Of a DNA stretch of 64,000 nucleotides, positions 42,606 through 54,647 are shown piece by piece. The stretch is taken from the NCBI GenBank assembly GCA_001599295.1, contig BCGN01000004.1, positions 1,176,656 to 1,240,655 of the forward strand. Reading direction: 5' to 3'. The stretch's first letter is position 1. Every line of letters begins with the position of its first letter. The notes under the pieces were generated by a model that saw only the letters and a program-made list of their open reading frames with translations, was not told where the DNA came from and did no database searches. A program made the translations under genes and the position numbers. This stretch comes from Sporopachydermia quercuum. Its lineage: Eukaryota; Ascomycota; Sporopachydermiomycetes; Sporopachydermiales; Sporopachydermiaceae.

Positions 42606-44036
42606 GTATTCAGATTGTATTATATTTAACCATCAATGACTGGCTCACCTGTATATTATATTATTATTAGCATAATAAAGTTTCCCTATTTATATTCTAG
42701 AAGCCCCCTTTTTTTCTTATTGATTCACTTCTTCTGTAGCTCATAGTTTGTTTGTTGTTAGTCAACCGAATGTTCTGAATAGAAACCATCTATACTTCTA
42801 TTTTCTAATAGATATGACCATCATTTAAGAGAATTAACAAAGGACGATTGAATATTTTGTTGGTTAACATGTCACGACTTTTGGGATTATATCTTCCAAT
42901 TTATCTGTTTAGTGAGTCTTATTCGAACAATCCATTCGAATATAAGTTAATCGCTGATCTACAGACACTCGTCAGCTCCAAGAACAGAAGAATGGGCAAC
43001 GAAACAATGTCTAGCCCTTTATTATCATTCTGAGAGGAGACATGAGGATGTGATAAAGAGACTATAGACTGATTAAGGTTATACCCAAAAGAGGTTTGAG
43101 ATCCTCTTCAACTTTAAAAATTATCAATCACTGAGATTTAGCGCATTTAGATTGTTTGATTCTGCATTATTTTTCTTTTCCATAACTCATATCAAACAGC
43201 TCATTAGATTTTCTTTTACTCAGATTAAAAATGTTCTCTATTTTAAGCTAATGGATTATTTTAATATATTTTTCCTGATGAATTCATAGGAAAGGAACCC
43301 TCAACTTCATTCCAGTGTTTCATGCAATAATATGCATGATAGTGCTAGTTCTAAAAGAGGAGAATAAATGGGCATCTAATGAAACTTTATTCTTTAACTA
43401 TCGCTGTTTCATCGTAAATCCCACAGACTAAAATAATCCATTTGCTGCAATTGCTGCAAACATAGGCTCAACATGAAAACGATTTCAATTATGAAGATGA
43501 AAAAAATGGAAAAAANTTGATTTCATAGGATATAAATGCTAGTTTTCAAATTGCAAACAGTTTGCTTTGTAAGCTCCAGAACACACGTTACCACATCAGT
43601 TATTGTAATTCGCTATTTGCTGGGTGGCACGATCTCAAAATTTAGTTTATCAACGTTTTAGCTCTATTTCCTANTACCCTTAATTATATTGGTAGATATC
43701 TCAAAGCAGTAAAAATAATCAAGATCCCAATATTTCTCCTAGTTCATTCTCAACTCAAGTAAATGTATTTGAGTGAGCCAAGTAATCAATGAGCTTCGTT
43801 GGTCACATCTCAATTTGGGTATTAATCTGGACACTCTAGATAAAGTTAATTACTATAAAAAGCAACCAAAGGACTGATTGATTCTTTCTGAGATTTTATC
43901 AGTTCTCTTCCTTTCTTTTAACAATGCATATATCATATATGAATAAATGAATAGAAATTAAGGCACAAGCTGGAAATCATAGATTAATTTTAGGCATTTT
44001 CACTTACATTCTGATTGATAATTATCTTCTACAAAA
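42606..44036. other. Promoter region of the aldehyde dehydrogenase gene
   Basis: This 1.4-kb spacer includes TGCA words at 43323 and 43333 (10 bp apart) and N bases at 43516 and 43673. A 54-61 codon frame at 42848-43033 has a hydrophobic start but no family match, and it is not annotated. No other gene is visible. Confidence 0.45.
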
Positions 44037-45536
44037 ATGTCATTGGAACTTTCTACTACAATTACTTTACCAGATGGGCAAACCTATGACCAGCCAACCG
44101 GTTTATTCATTGGAAATGAGTTTGTCAAATCAATTGACGGCCAAACTTTAGATTCAATTAATCCCACTACTGGTGAGATTGCTGCTACTGTATATGCTGC
44201 AGAAGCAAAAGATGTTGATTATGCTGTCTCTGTTGCAAGAAAAGCTTACAAGACCACATGGAAAAAGCTTCCTGGTTCAGAGAAAGGAAAACTATTATAT
44301 AAATTAGCTGATTTGATGGAAGAAAAGAAAGATATATTTGCAGCAATTGAAGCATTTGATTCTGGTAAACCAAAAGCTACTAATTCGATCGAGGATGTTT
44401 ATGAATGTATCAATGTTTTTCGATATTATGCTGGCTGGGCCGATAAGATCCAAGGAAAGACCATTGAAACAACACCCGCTAAATTTGCTTATACTATCCA
44501 TGAACCATACGGAGTTTGTGGGCAAATTATTCCATGGAATTATCCATTGGCAATGGCTGCATGGAAAGTTGGACCGGCTATTGCTGCTGGTAATGTAATT
44601 GTTTTGAAGACTGCTGAGCAAACACCACTTTCCATGTTATATTTTGGAAATGTAGTCCAAGAGGCAGGATTTCCTCCTGGTGTGATTAATATCATCTCTG
44701 GATACGGTAAGACAGCTGGTGCTGCATTGGCAGGTCATCTGGATGTTGACAAGATTGCCTTCACTGGTTCTACTGCTACTGGTAGAACAATTCAAAAGCT
44801 TGCTTCCAGTAACTTGAAAGCAGTCACTTTGGAATGTGGTGGTAAATCACCTTTGATCGTCTTTGCTGATGCTGATTTGGATCAAGCTGTCAAATGGGGT
44901 GCCTTTGGTATCATGTATAATATGGGTCAAGTGTGTACTGCTAATTCAAGAATTCTAGTGGAGGAATCAGTTTATGATGAATTTCTTGCAAAATTCAAAG
45001 AACACGTTCAAAAGGAATATCCTCAAGGCGATCCTTTCAACGACGATAGTGTTTTAGGTCCCCAAGTTAGCAAGCTTCAACAAGAAAAGGTTCTGAAGTA
45101 CATTTCTATCGGTAAAGAAGAAGGAGCCGAAATTTATATGGGCTCCGAAAAAGCACCCACTGAGAATGGCTGTTTTGTTGAACCAACAGTGTTCAAAGAT
45201 GTATCAGATGAAATGACTATCATGCAAGAAGAAATCTTTGGTCCTGTTGTTGCTACTTCATCATTTAAAACTGATGAAGAAGCTGTTGAAAGAGCCAATA
45301 ATACTACCTATGGATTGGGAGCGGCAATCTTTACCAAAGACATTACTAGAGCTCATACATTAGCTACCGAGATTGAAGCCGGAATGGTTTGGATTAACAG
45401 TAGTAATGATTCTGATTACCGAATTCCTTTTGGTGGTGTGAAAATGAGTGGTGTTGGAAGGGAACTTGGTGAATATGGTTTGTCCGTTTATACTCAAGTT
45501 AAGGCTGTGCACGTAAACTTGGGTACCACTTTGTAG
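44037..45536 (+). CDS. NAD(P)+-dependent aldehyde dehydrogenase
   Basis: This enzyme oxidises aldehydes such as acetaldehyde to acids. The 499-residue protein covers the whole ALDH fold with no N-terminal leader, which suggests the cytosol. Landmarks are IIPWNYPLAMAAWKVGPAIA, the cofactor loop FTGSTATGR, the general base Glu266 in LECGGKSP, the nucleophile Cys300 in GQVCTANSR, EEIFGPV and PFGGVKMSGVGRE near the end. Saccharomyces cytosolic members are Ald2, Ald3 and Ald6; mitochondrial members carry a leader. The cofactor preference and the exact orthologue cannot be read, so no symbol is given. LECGG replaces the more common LELGG. It is intronless. Confidence 0.94.
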   Translation: MSLELSTTITLPDGQTYDQPTGLFIGNEFVKSIDGQTLDSINPTTGEIAATVYAAEAKDVDYAVSVARKAYKTTWKKLPGSEKGKLLYKLADLMEEKKDIFAAIEAFDSGKPKATNSIEDVYECINVFRYYAGWADKIQGKTIETTPAKFAYTIHEPYGVCGQIIPWNYPLAMAAWKVGPAIAAGNVIVLKTAEQTPLSMLYFGNVVQEAGFPPGVINIISGYGKTAGAALAGHLDVDKIAFTGSTATGRTIQKLASSNLKAVTLECGGKSPLIVFADADLDQAVKWGAFGIMYNMGQVCTANSRILVEESVYDEFLAKFKEHVQKEYPQGDPFNDDSVLGPQVSKLQQEKVLKYISIGKEEGAEIYMGSEKAPTENGCFVEPTVFKDVSDEMTIMQEEIFGPVVATSSFKTDEEAVERANNTTYGLGAAIFTKDITRAHTLATEIEAGMVWINSSNDSDYRIPFGGVKMSGVGRELGEYGLSVYTQVKAVHVNLGTTL

Positions 45537-48500
45537 TAGCAATTGCTCATGGGATGCGGATGTTCAGATTTCTATTTTATTGGCCAGTATGTAATTAGTA
45601 AAATCAATATTTTTTATACCTTTATATTTGTTAGATCCAAGTGTCTTTATACAATAGCATTTATTCAGTTGGTTTATTAATTAGCTATGGCATGACTATA
45701 GGATAACGGTAGGATGATATTACAATCGTACTTGTGAAGGTCATAAATTCTAGACAGTATATATATTATATAAGCTGTACTGACAATGTTCTATTTAGTT
45801 CTACCGAGTTTATCTCTGGTACTTTGACCTAAGGCAAAATTGAGATACTGAAACTACGCTGCAATGATAACTGCATATTAGTGCGGAAAGAGGGTGAACA
45901 TGGATTATTTAAATTTTCCTGTTTCAACTTCATATTTGTTGGAAATTNGCTACTTGCATGTATTCTATAAGTTGTCGGACTACTGAGTATTGAGTATTTG
46001 AGCAGGCAAACATATCTGACATCGACATACATACTTTGAAGTGATCTTAAACTTCAAATTACAAATGCTAATATTAATTTGAGTGACAACTGATACATCA
46101 AAAAAAGAAGAATAATTTATTAGAATATGGTTGATCACAGAACAGCAGTTCTCAAATATATACCAAAACCTTTATTATTGAACATAATTTCACTTATAGT
46201 TCGATATCAGCGAATTTCCCTTATTCCCTTGAATAATTCAAGCTCCATAAGGTATTCTGTTCAGATATTCTAACTGGTATTGTATAAATGGTATTATAAA
46301 CAGAAAACGCTGAAAATTGAAATATAGCACATTATAAATAGGAGTAATTGATGCCAATCTTGGAAAATGATATAAACATGGAGTGCTAATGCATCATGTT
46401 CACTGCGACTTATCTCCTTGTTATCATACTAACATTCTTTCATGACAAGTGATAAACAGAGAACATACATATTTATTGACACTTTTGTCATCAAGGAATT
46501 GAACAGAAATACGGTTAATACGTTAAAAACCGAATCTCAGTTAACATCAAGGGTCAAAAAGCTATTTCAAATTTAGAACTGATATCGCTATGTTGAATAA
46601 TCCAATTCCTTATATCAAGTTATTTATTTCTTAACTCGCCATTCTCTGTGGATATTTAACGTGAAGTGATGAGTTCAACATCCAAAAAAACCTCTCTAAT
46701 GATTGCTATTGATTTTATTCGTGAGACAGTTTGCTTATCTATCTATAATAATGTTGACCTCATCACAGAGTGCTATGTCTTAGAAAACAGTATGTCATCA
46801 AATCGTTGCTACTTTCGTTTTGTAAATACTAGACATACCAAGAAATACGAAAATGAGATTATTTCCTCTCTTATACCGATCAGAACAGAATGTATTGTGT
46901 TAAGATGATGGTTAACTTTTGATCTTTGATGGAATTTGGAACATGTCAACAATATCGAAGAGCTAAAAAGCCGTTACTAGAAACTAAAATTAACGTTATT
47001 GCTGTATTTTATGTTTGCAATATTATTTCTCTTTTTGGAAGTTGTCATAAATATCATAAACCTGAGTTGGGCTTAGTATATGTGATTGTAGAGATATTTA
47101 TTTGTACATTTACTCTTTTAGACATAACTAATTCTAAAAAGAAACTAAAAGATTACAGTATATTAGTTGACTAAGACTGCTCTAAATCTAATTTTTAAAG
47201 TTTTGAAGAAATAAATAAAGTTCGAATCGGTAAGCTAACTTTCGCTAAACTGATTAGAACTACATTCGTTCATCTTTTGTCATGAGTTTTAGCTCTCGAT
47301 TAATCACTGATGCTGCCGTTTCTTACAAATTCCTAGAGGTAAACACCAATTTACAGAAAGGAGTTAAAACTTTTACTTGCAGCTCCTAATTAACGTAGAA
47401 ATGAATGAAGGGAAGTACTTTCCATTGTGAATCCCGTTATTTCTGACAATTGCCGGAAATGGTAGTACGCCTATAACACTAAAGTTTCACTTGACATCAT
47501 TCTTAACAACCGAGGATGACAGTTTGCAAGCCCAAACTTAAAACACGAAAAGGAAAAGAAAGAAAGATTTCCTGGAAACCATTAAATCATCCTTTCGATA
47601 CAAGTATCAATCAACGTAGGGAATCATTCTTTCTCCATTTCCATTCAACTTGTTCTAAATATATATACTCTATATTTTTGTCTAAAAGACATCTCTGATG
47701 CAGCAGGGATATCTGAACCTGCAGTGTAGTAAGTATGAAACTCTATTTTTCTTCTTTTTCTTTTTCTTCGGTTTCCAGAGTTACTGGTTTTTTTCACCAA
47801 ATTATAGTCTTAGAAGCTGTTCTTTGTACATAATAGTCTACCAAATCTAAATCGCTCTGTATTTCTTTATAGAATCATCCTTTAGGTAATCCCTTACGGA
47901 GATTCAAACGCCTTTGAATAGAAAATTACTCAACCAAATTCCTACCAAATAGTAAAAGCTATTGAAAAANTTTTTTGAGCATCTCATCTATAAGATATTG
48001 ATCTAGAAAGCCTATCTATTCGCTTCTGAAGATACGTGGTCCACCAATGATGTATTTACATCATTTCCGTCCCTTCCTTGGCAATTAATGTATAAACTAA
48101 TATATAAATGGAGTATTCGGATAATCGTTTAATCCAATCTGAACTTTAACCTTACAAGCTTTCTAGTAAGCTTTTAGGACTTTTAAAGGAATCATGAAAT
48201 GAAGTTCTTCGAACAAGGATGTAAGCTTAATTAAGGTTTTTAATTAAGTTTGAATCTCGTTTTTTTCCGAGATCGCCAGCTCCGGTGGAATTAAAGGGCC
48301 AACGTTTTACATTATTATCGTATCTGAATAGAAAGCTCTCATACTTTCTTGTGTTAAGATGAAGATGAAGATGACATGAAATGAAACGAAAGAAGGGAGG
48401 CAAATAGATAAACAGAAAGACCGAGAGCAAAGATCGCTCTTCTTGCAAACATTTAGGTATATCGTTACAATAATCAATTGTATTGTATGTCTTGCCTTAC

Positions 48501-51500
48501 TTTCGTGTAACACTTAGGTCAAACGTTTCGTTATATTGTTGGTATTTTAATGCTAACTGAAGGCTCCTGGAGAGTCTATAAATGTTATACTGCCAATCGA
48601 CATTTTTTCAGGTTCCGATTATAGTACCTTATATTGCTGCTGTTTGATTATTCTTATTTATTGTATTCTACTGTGAGGTGCTTGATATTACTAATATTAT
48701 CTTCTTGGTTCATTGGTACCAATTAATTTTCGAATGATCCTTTGTCCCAAAAAATACTTTTCTATCAAATGAGGTATTTTATACTAAAATTTGTCGAGAA
48801 CAGTAACTATCCCAACGAGTTTGCTCATTCTCTCTATATTGGTCGGTGATAATAATACCAAGATTTATAGATGTCAGAAGCTAACAGAATAAACGCAGTC
48901 CAGTATACTACCTTGCTTAAATTTGGATTTAAAACCAAGATCCTTTTTAAGTTCTATATTATGAATTTCAGATTGGTTCTGAGATACGCATCTTTACAGA
49001 CTTATACTTTAAACTTACAGTTTAGTGAAATTGATTATTAAACTTTAACGAATATGAACTTATGCTCATACTTCATGTATCTGCACCTGTACATATAATA
49101 ATTACCTGACCTGACTTAGAACATCAAATACCCTATAACCTAGACGTAGGTTAAACTTTTCATACTTTTTTTCCAGAATATCTATATACTTCGCTGCACG
49201 CTGAGGTGAAATTTTGGATTCTGTTAATACAACGAATATGTTAAATGTTGCAATGTATTGTTCAGTTCATTAATAAGAATAATAAGAAAGCGATGTTATG
49301 TTGTTGCTATGTTCTTCAAGAGGAATCAATGGTGGAACGTTATTGACAGAAAAGGCATCAAATAATTAGGTGCTCAATATCCAATGTGATGTCGCGACTT
49401 TTAGCTATTGAAGAAAAACCAGGAGGATATTAGTGCTTCATTTTTTGCTGTCCTATATTTTGTGTTATTGTTGAGTCAGATTATCAAACTGTTGACTGCT
49501 TGGTCGTTGCTTGCTCTATCAATCAGTTAGACGCCACGAAATTAATAACAAAGTTCAATAACTTAGTAGAACCTAAGACTGAAGTGTTTCCAACTTGAAT
49601 AAATTCATGGTTGAGGAGAGCCATTTCCGAATTTTCAGTCTTTGCGCTCTGTTTTCTTTTGAAGGAGTTCAACCCTCTTTTTCTTTCGCCAAACTGAAAT
49701 TCCAATTATAATGTCACTTATTGTTCAACAAACATGAACAGTTTGTATGATAAAGCAACTTATTTGAAAGTCCATTGTTCTTTCAATCCAAATGAAGCAT
49801 CAATAAGCCTTCCAAAGGATTTCTACAATTCTTTAGTACTTTTCTTGTGTTTCGGTTTTCAAAGCGAATGAAGATAGAAAACAAAGATAGTTTAACTACT
49901 CGGTCCCTTCCGTTGCTAGCAGTTTATTCTTTTTAGGGACGAGAAAACAGTTAAGGTTGTACTAGCAGAAGTACTTGAATTGCTATTTCTTCATTTATTC
50001 ATTCATCTATCAATTCCATTTAGTGAATTATATATTAAATAACAAGTTTTCTTGTTTCAACAAATACTCTGTCTATATCTGTACTATCTTTTCAAATAAA
50101 ATGAATTGCTTATCAAATATGCAGTACAAGAAAGATGTGAAGGACCTTCCAATAGAATTTGCAGAACACTACAAACATATTTTATCAAATTAGTCAACTT
50201 AGAGATTGCTGATGGTGCGTGCCATCAGAAAATTCATAATTTAGCACTTTATCGGTACAAATTGCAATATAATTTCTTCATAATTTGATCAATTCTCGCT
50301 TGAAAACTGGGTAGTTTTTACTGCCATATTAAGTTTTCGTACCTCTCTAAAATTTTTCTCTCTTGATTGGAGATACGAAATTATGACCATTGATGAATTT
50401 GTTGTTGCACATGCTTGCAATAATCGGGAATTACGAGCGACATGATATAGATATAGATGAATGAAGAGCCGATAACTATGTGGATCACAATTGCTGACTG
50501 TCTTCATATATACTTGAAGGAATAATTCAAACACTATACAAAGTCCGATAACACTTCATCGTATTTCATTCTTAATTTTTAGTTGCTCGTTAAATTAGGC
50601 TACGTTTCTGCATTGGTGTTTCGAGATCACCATCTAAGCATAGAAAATGGTTTGTTAAAATTCATCTGAAATTCCAAGTTAGCCAGCCCTACAAGTATCC
50701 AATCAGACTATCTTCTTTACTTGAAGAGGAAAAAAAGCATCGTTTTATCAGCAATTTCTATGCAGAGGATAACTAAAAATAACAGTTAGAAAATCCAGAA
50801 GTGATGTCAAATGTGCATATTAGACATTGCAATGTTTCGGTTGTCTCACCATTGTAAATACACAATGATCTAGGTATTCAATTGAATTAAGAATTTGAAG
50901 GGATTGATGGAAATCAAGAATGTGTATAAAGGATTAAACACATATATACACGCCCTGTGGATAACATTCCGAAGACCGAAACGTGAGATAAGTCCAGTAA
51001 TACGTATTGATTGTTCAATTACTAGGTGACTACTCTGGTTCGTAGTTTTGTAATAGAATTAAACTAAACCTGTAGAAATTCAATCCAATGTATACACTAA
51101 AAATACTAAGAAAAAGCAACTCGAGATAGATAATCACAGAATATTTAGCATAAATATGAGACAATGGAAGAAAAGCAGTCTCGGCAATCTACAATTACAT
51201 GTTCAGAAACTTAAACTAAACCTGAGTAAGTTCTTAAGTATACAGGAACTTCCGATTTTATTTTGAGATTGTTCCTGAGACGGGCTTAAACTTAAAAAAG
51301 CCAAAGTTAACCCCTAAACGAACAACGAAGAAAAGTTTAACTTCTCTTTCTGAAGATTAATTGAAACTTGTTGCACATTCCATATCCGAAAAGGATGAAT
51401 ACGACCATTACAATAATTGTTTTCAAAGCTAACATTCAGTTGTTCCCAAATCTTAACTTTTCAATGGTTCGATTGGGTTCAATTATTTTACTTCTTTGTT

Positions 51501-53294
51501 TTTAGTATTTTGACTACGGGAGAATTGAAACCATTCATTTATTATGTCATCAATTAAATACGTTAATATTTTTGTTCGTTACTCGGACGAAGTTTATCTC
51601 ATTAAGGTTATTATGGAAATAAGATTGACATTCATCTTAACTTTAACGTCATTTCCTTTCGATTTTTCGTAGGTATTCTGTTAAACTTAGAGTGAGAATT
51701 AAGTTTAGCCATGCCAAGGTTATCTCAATGCACCCTTGCTGATCTTGCTGAGCCTTAAATACTTTTTGTCTCTCTCTACTTCATACATTTTCCTACTGAA
51801 ATAGCAACAAAGTCGATCCTATTTTTCATGACCATAGAGTTCAACTTAGGCAATCAATTAATAAGCAAGCCAGTATTCACTATCGAAATTACGTCGTGCT
51901 ATGTTATAGAAAACCAAGTCAAATTAAAGATTCAAAATTTCTTTTGGATCCCACATAGTAAAGATAAAAGTAATCAAGAGTAATTAATAACATAATTACT
52001 TGCCAATACTTGAGTCATTGCAATTAACAGCTTTGTTATCAATTATTTAATTAATCTATCATAAAAACAATAATATTAACACAAATGATGAACAGAATTG
52101 TCGCTAAAACAAAACAGAAGGAGATTTAAGACGGCAGTTTTAGACGGCGGTTTTAGACGGGGATTTTAGTTATCCTTTTTCGTCATTAGTTTAGTAGAAA
52201 TCTCAGTATGAATTTCTTTCCCTTGCTCAAACTAGCTGTATCTATCTTCGAAGAAACTTTCCGGATCGTAATTCCCACGGTCTCCAACGCGTTTCGGAAT
52301 ATTCTGCTTTTCCTTAACTAACTCTATGAATCTTCCTAAATAAAGTTGGCACTTTAATTCCGAGTCGCATTCTCCCACAACTTTAGTCGAATCTAATTCT
52401 AACTTTATTTTGATTTCAGTTTTCCACATTAAGACCTTTTACCTTTCTGGGTCAGGTGGAGCTCTTACTCGAACTATATCCTGAATGCATTTTATATATT
52501 AACTCTACTATTTCTCGTTTAATGATCTCATCTGTTTAATTTTGAATTAACGTGGTAAAGAATTGCTTATATACATCTAAGATTTCTGCATTCATACCAT
52601 AGCCAATCAATCCCTCCCCAGTTTGTCAGTTATATATAATTTTCGCCTAAATATTATCAATATTCAATATATTTTATCTATCAAATTTTCATTCTGCATC
52701 GAACAAGTGTTTGTATTGCTATCAACCAATCTGTTAGCAGGAACTCAACAGATTCCTAATCGACTTTTGACTGTAGTTCAACAATCATTGCAGTCTTTTT
52801 AATTCATTCAACAACCAACGTGCTATTCATATCAAATATTGATTGGCTTCCATAACATTTGATTCACTTCAATCATTAAGGAAAGGGGCAAAAAAGAAAG
52901 GAAGGAGAGTACAAGATCAATGAAAGTTTTCAACATATCAGATTATTCCATTTTTGCATCTTTAAATCTTTAAAGACTTAGTATCAGATCCATATTCGAT
53001 GAGGTAGTGATACATGTTTAAGTTTTATTTCTGCTAGGGGGAGTAGAGTGTTAAAAAAGATCGCCCATTGATTTACAGATTAGCTGTTTATCTGTCAGAT
53101 AGATCCAAGACAAGATTACTCATACTACACCATACTCATTACGGAGACCAACTTCTTTGTTACTAGAAGAGAACACGACGAAGGGGGTTGCTAAATTATC
53201 ACAATATTGATAGAAGGAGCCAGTCAGTATAAGAACAAACTTTTGGCTCTTTCTCGCTTATTTTCAGCTCTTAGCTACTGTACCGTTGATTTAA
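45537..53294. other. 7.8-kb gene desert upstream of a zinc-cluster regulator
   Basis: No frame in this stretch matches a family I know, and none exceeds about 85 codons. Two adjacent rightward frames at 46669-46908 and 46926-47174 (79 and 82 codons) are the longest together; the second encodes a hydrophobic pair of segments. A 14-bp word (TTAAACTAAACCTG) recurs at 51059-51072 and 51211-51224. A 13-bp tandem repeat lies at 52125-52169. Base composition is ordinary. Possible readings are a very long regulatory region, a non-coding RNA locus, a centromere, or decayed genes. Nothing here decides between them. Confidence 0.5.
52125..52169. repeat. 13-bp tandem repeat with CGG triplets
   Basis: About three and a half copies of a TTTTAGACGGCGG-like unit follow each other. 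CGG triplets recur at 52132, 52145 and 52158 (period 13 bp), with an extra one at 52148. CGG is the half-site of Zn2Cys6 proteins, and the next gene downstream, 1.1 kb away, encodes such a protein. Confidence 0.7.
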
Positions 53295-54647
53295 ATGTTT
53301 GGGCTAAAGTTCATCAGGCCAATGCATCAACACAATTCAAACCAGACATGGCACCCAACTAATTCAGGATTGTTCAAACCAGTATTTACTTCAGTCAAAG
53401 GAGAAACTGATAAATCAGAAGAGCTTTCTAATATTTTAGGCTCAATGGATTCGAATTCGAGGCCAACATTGCCATCATTGTCTTCAATCCTTAACTCACC
53501 TAAAGTGCCAATCAATACTAATGCTCAGAATGCCATAAATCCTTCTGCTTCAATAGGCTCTCAAAATATATCAAATGAATATCACCAATATCAAACCAAT
53601 CAAATAGTCGTTCCTTTTTCATCTTTATCTAATCCGAACCTCAATACACATTTTGGCCCAGGTTGTACAGCGGTAGGGATGGCAACGTCGATATCATTGC
53701 CCTCCAACACGTCAACAAATTCTACACCTAATACAAAATATTTTCCTCTAACAGTAGTGTCACCGAAAAGTGGCAGTGCCCCTAACATTAATATGAGTGG
53801 CCCACATTCTTTTCAACACTATTTTATACCTCCAGGTGCTGGAGAACCAAACTCTACTTTAGTTCAAAATCATGCTTCACATTTACAATCGTTCATGTCA
53901 CAGCCAACAAGTGACCAAACACTTGTTACACAAACACAAACGAAAAACGACACGGTGCAGGAAAGCTCCTTACCATCATTTGCGCAGAATGATAATAAGA
54001 AAAAGGGAAAGAAGAAGTCCTCCAGCAGTAGGAAAAAAGCCGAAAGTCAAGGGAAGTCTACGATTTCGCTCGAAACTAGAGCGAAAGTTGGGAAGCCAGA
54101 AGTCAAAAGGCGGACGAAAACTGGGTGTTTGACTTGTAGGAAACGTCGTATCAAATGTGATGAAAGGCATCCAAGCTGTTTAAACTGCGAGAAGTCCAAA
54201 AGAGTTTGTTCTGGATATGCTACTGTATTCATAGACGATAAATTAAAGCATAATAGTTTCCCCAGTGCNCAACAGATTCCACATCATTTGCCTCAACAGC
54301 TTCCTCCAGATCCTCAAAAAATGTCTATTTCAAACGTTGAACAACGATTACCACAGCATATTGTACCTCCTACCGTTCAATCAATAGATATTCACCAAAG
54401 CCATATAATCCCGGGTGTTAATCAACAACAAATACCTATAGGCGTGAGTTATGGATACGGACAGTCCACAAACAAATTGCATAACAGTACACAACTACCT
54501 CCATTAAATGCATGGCTATCGGGTACGCCTCCTTTTCATGTTGCACCACAAGTAAAATCTCCAGGACATGAAGCCCAATATCAAACAGTTATAAATACAT
54601 CACCTCCATTGATGGATCCTACCACTATGTACAGACAAGGCTCTTAA
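53295..54647 (+). CDS. Zn2Cys6 transcription factor with central DNA-binding domain
   Basis: This is a fungal binuclear-cluster DNA-binding protein of 450 residues. The zinc cluster starts at about residue 276: RRTKTGCLTCRKRRIKCDER, then a further three Cys, with spacing C-x2-C-x6-C-x6-C-x2-C-x6-C. A Lys/Ser-rich basic stretch (KKKGKKKSSSSRKK) precedes it. The N-terminal 230 residues are rich in Ser, Asn, Pro and Thr. The tail is rich in Gln, Pro and His. The usual fungal middle homology region after the cluster is absent. The target genes are unknown. The ATG at 53295 is the first in frame. One N at 54269 leaves one residue unknown. The very long upstream region suggests complex control. Confidence 0.9.
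   Translation: MFGLKFIRPMHQHNSNQTWHPTNSGLFKPVFTSVKGETDKSEELSNILGSMDSNSRPTLPSLSSILNSPKVPINTNAQNAINPSASIGSQNISNEYHQYQTNQIVVPFSSLSNPNLNTHFGPGCTAVGMATSISLPSNTSTNSTPNTKYFPLTVVSPKSGSAPNINMSGPHSFQHYFIPPGAGEPNSTLVQNHASHLQSFMSQPTSDQTLVTQTQTKNDTVQESSLPSFAQNDNKKKGKKKSSSSRKKAESQGKSTISLETRAKVGKPEVKRRTKTGCLTCRKRRIKCDERHPSCLNCEKSKRVCSGYATVFIDDKLKHNSFPSXQQIPHHLPQQLPPDPQKMSISNVEQRLPQHIVPPTVQSIDIHQSHIIPGVNQQQIPIGVSYGYGQSTNKLHNSTQLPPLNAWLSGTPPFHVAPQVKSPGHEAQYQTVINTSPPLMDPTTMYRQGS

Noticed and set aside
42848-43033. 61-codon frame with a hydrophobic start
   Set aside because: No family match and no supported intron. A GTGAGT inside it has no matching branch and acceptor nearby.
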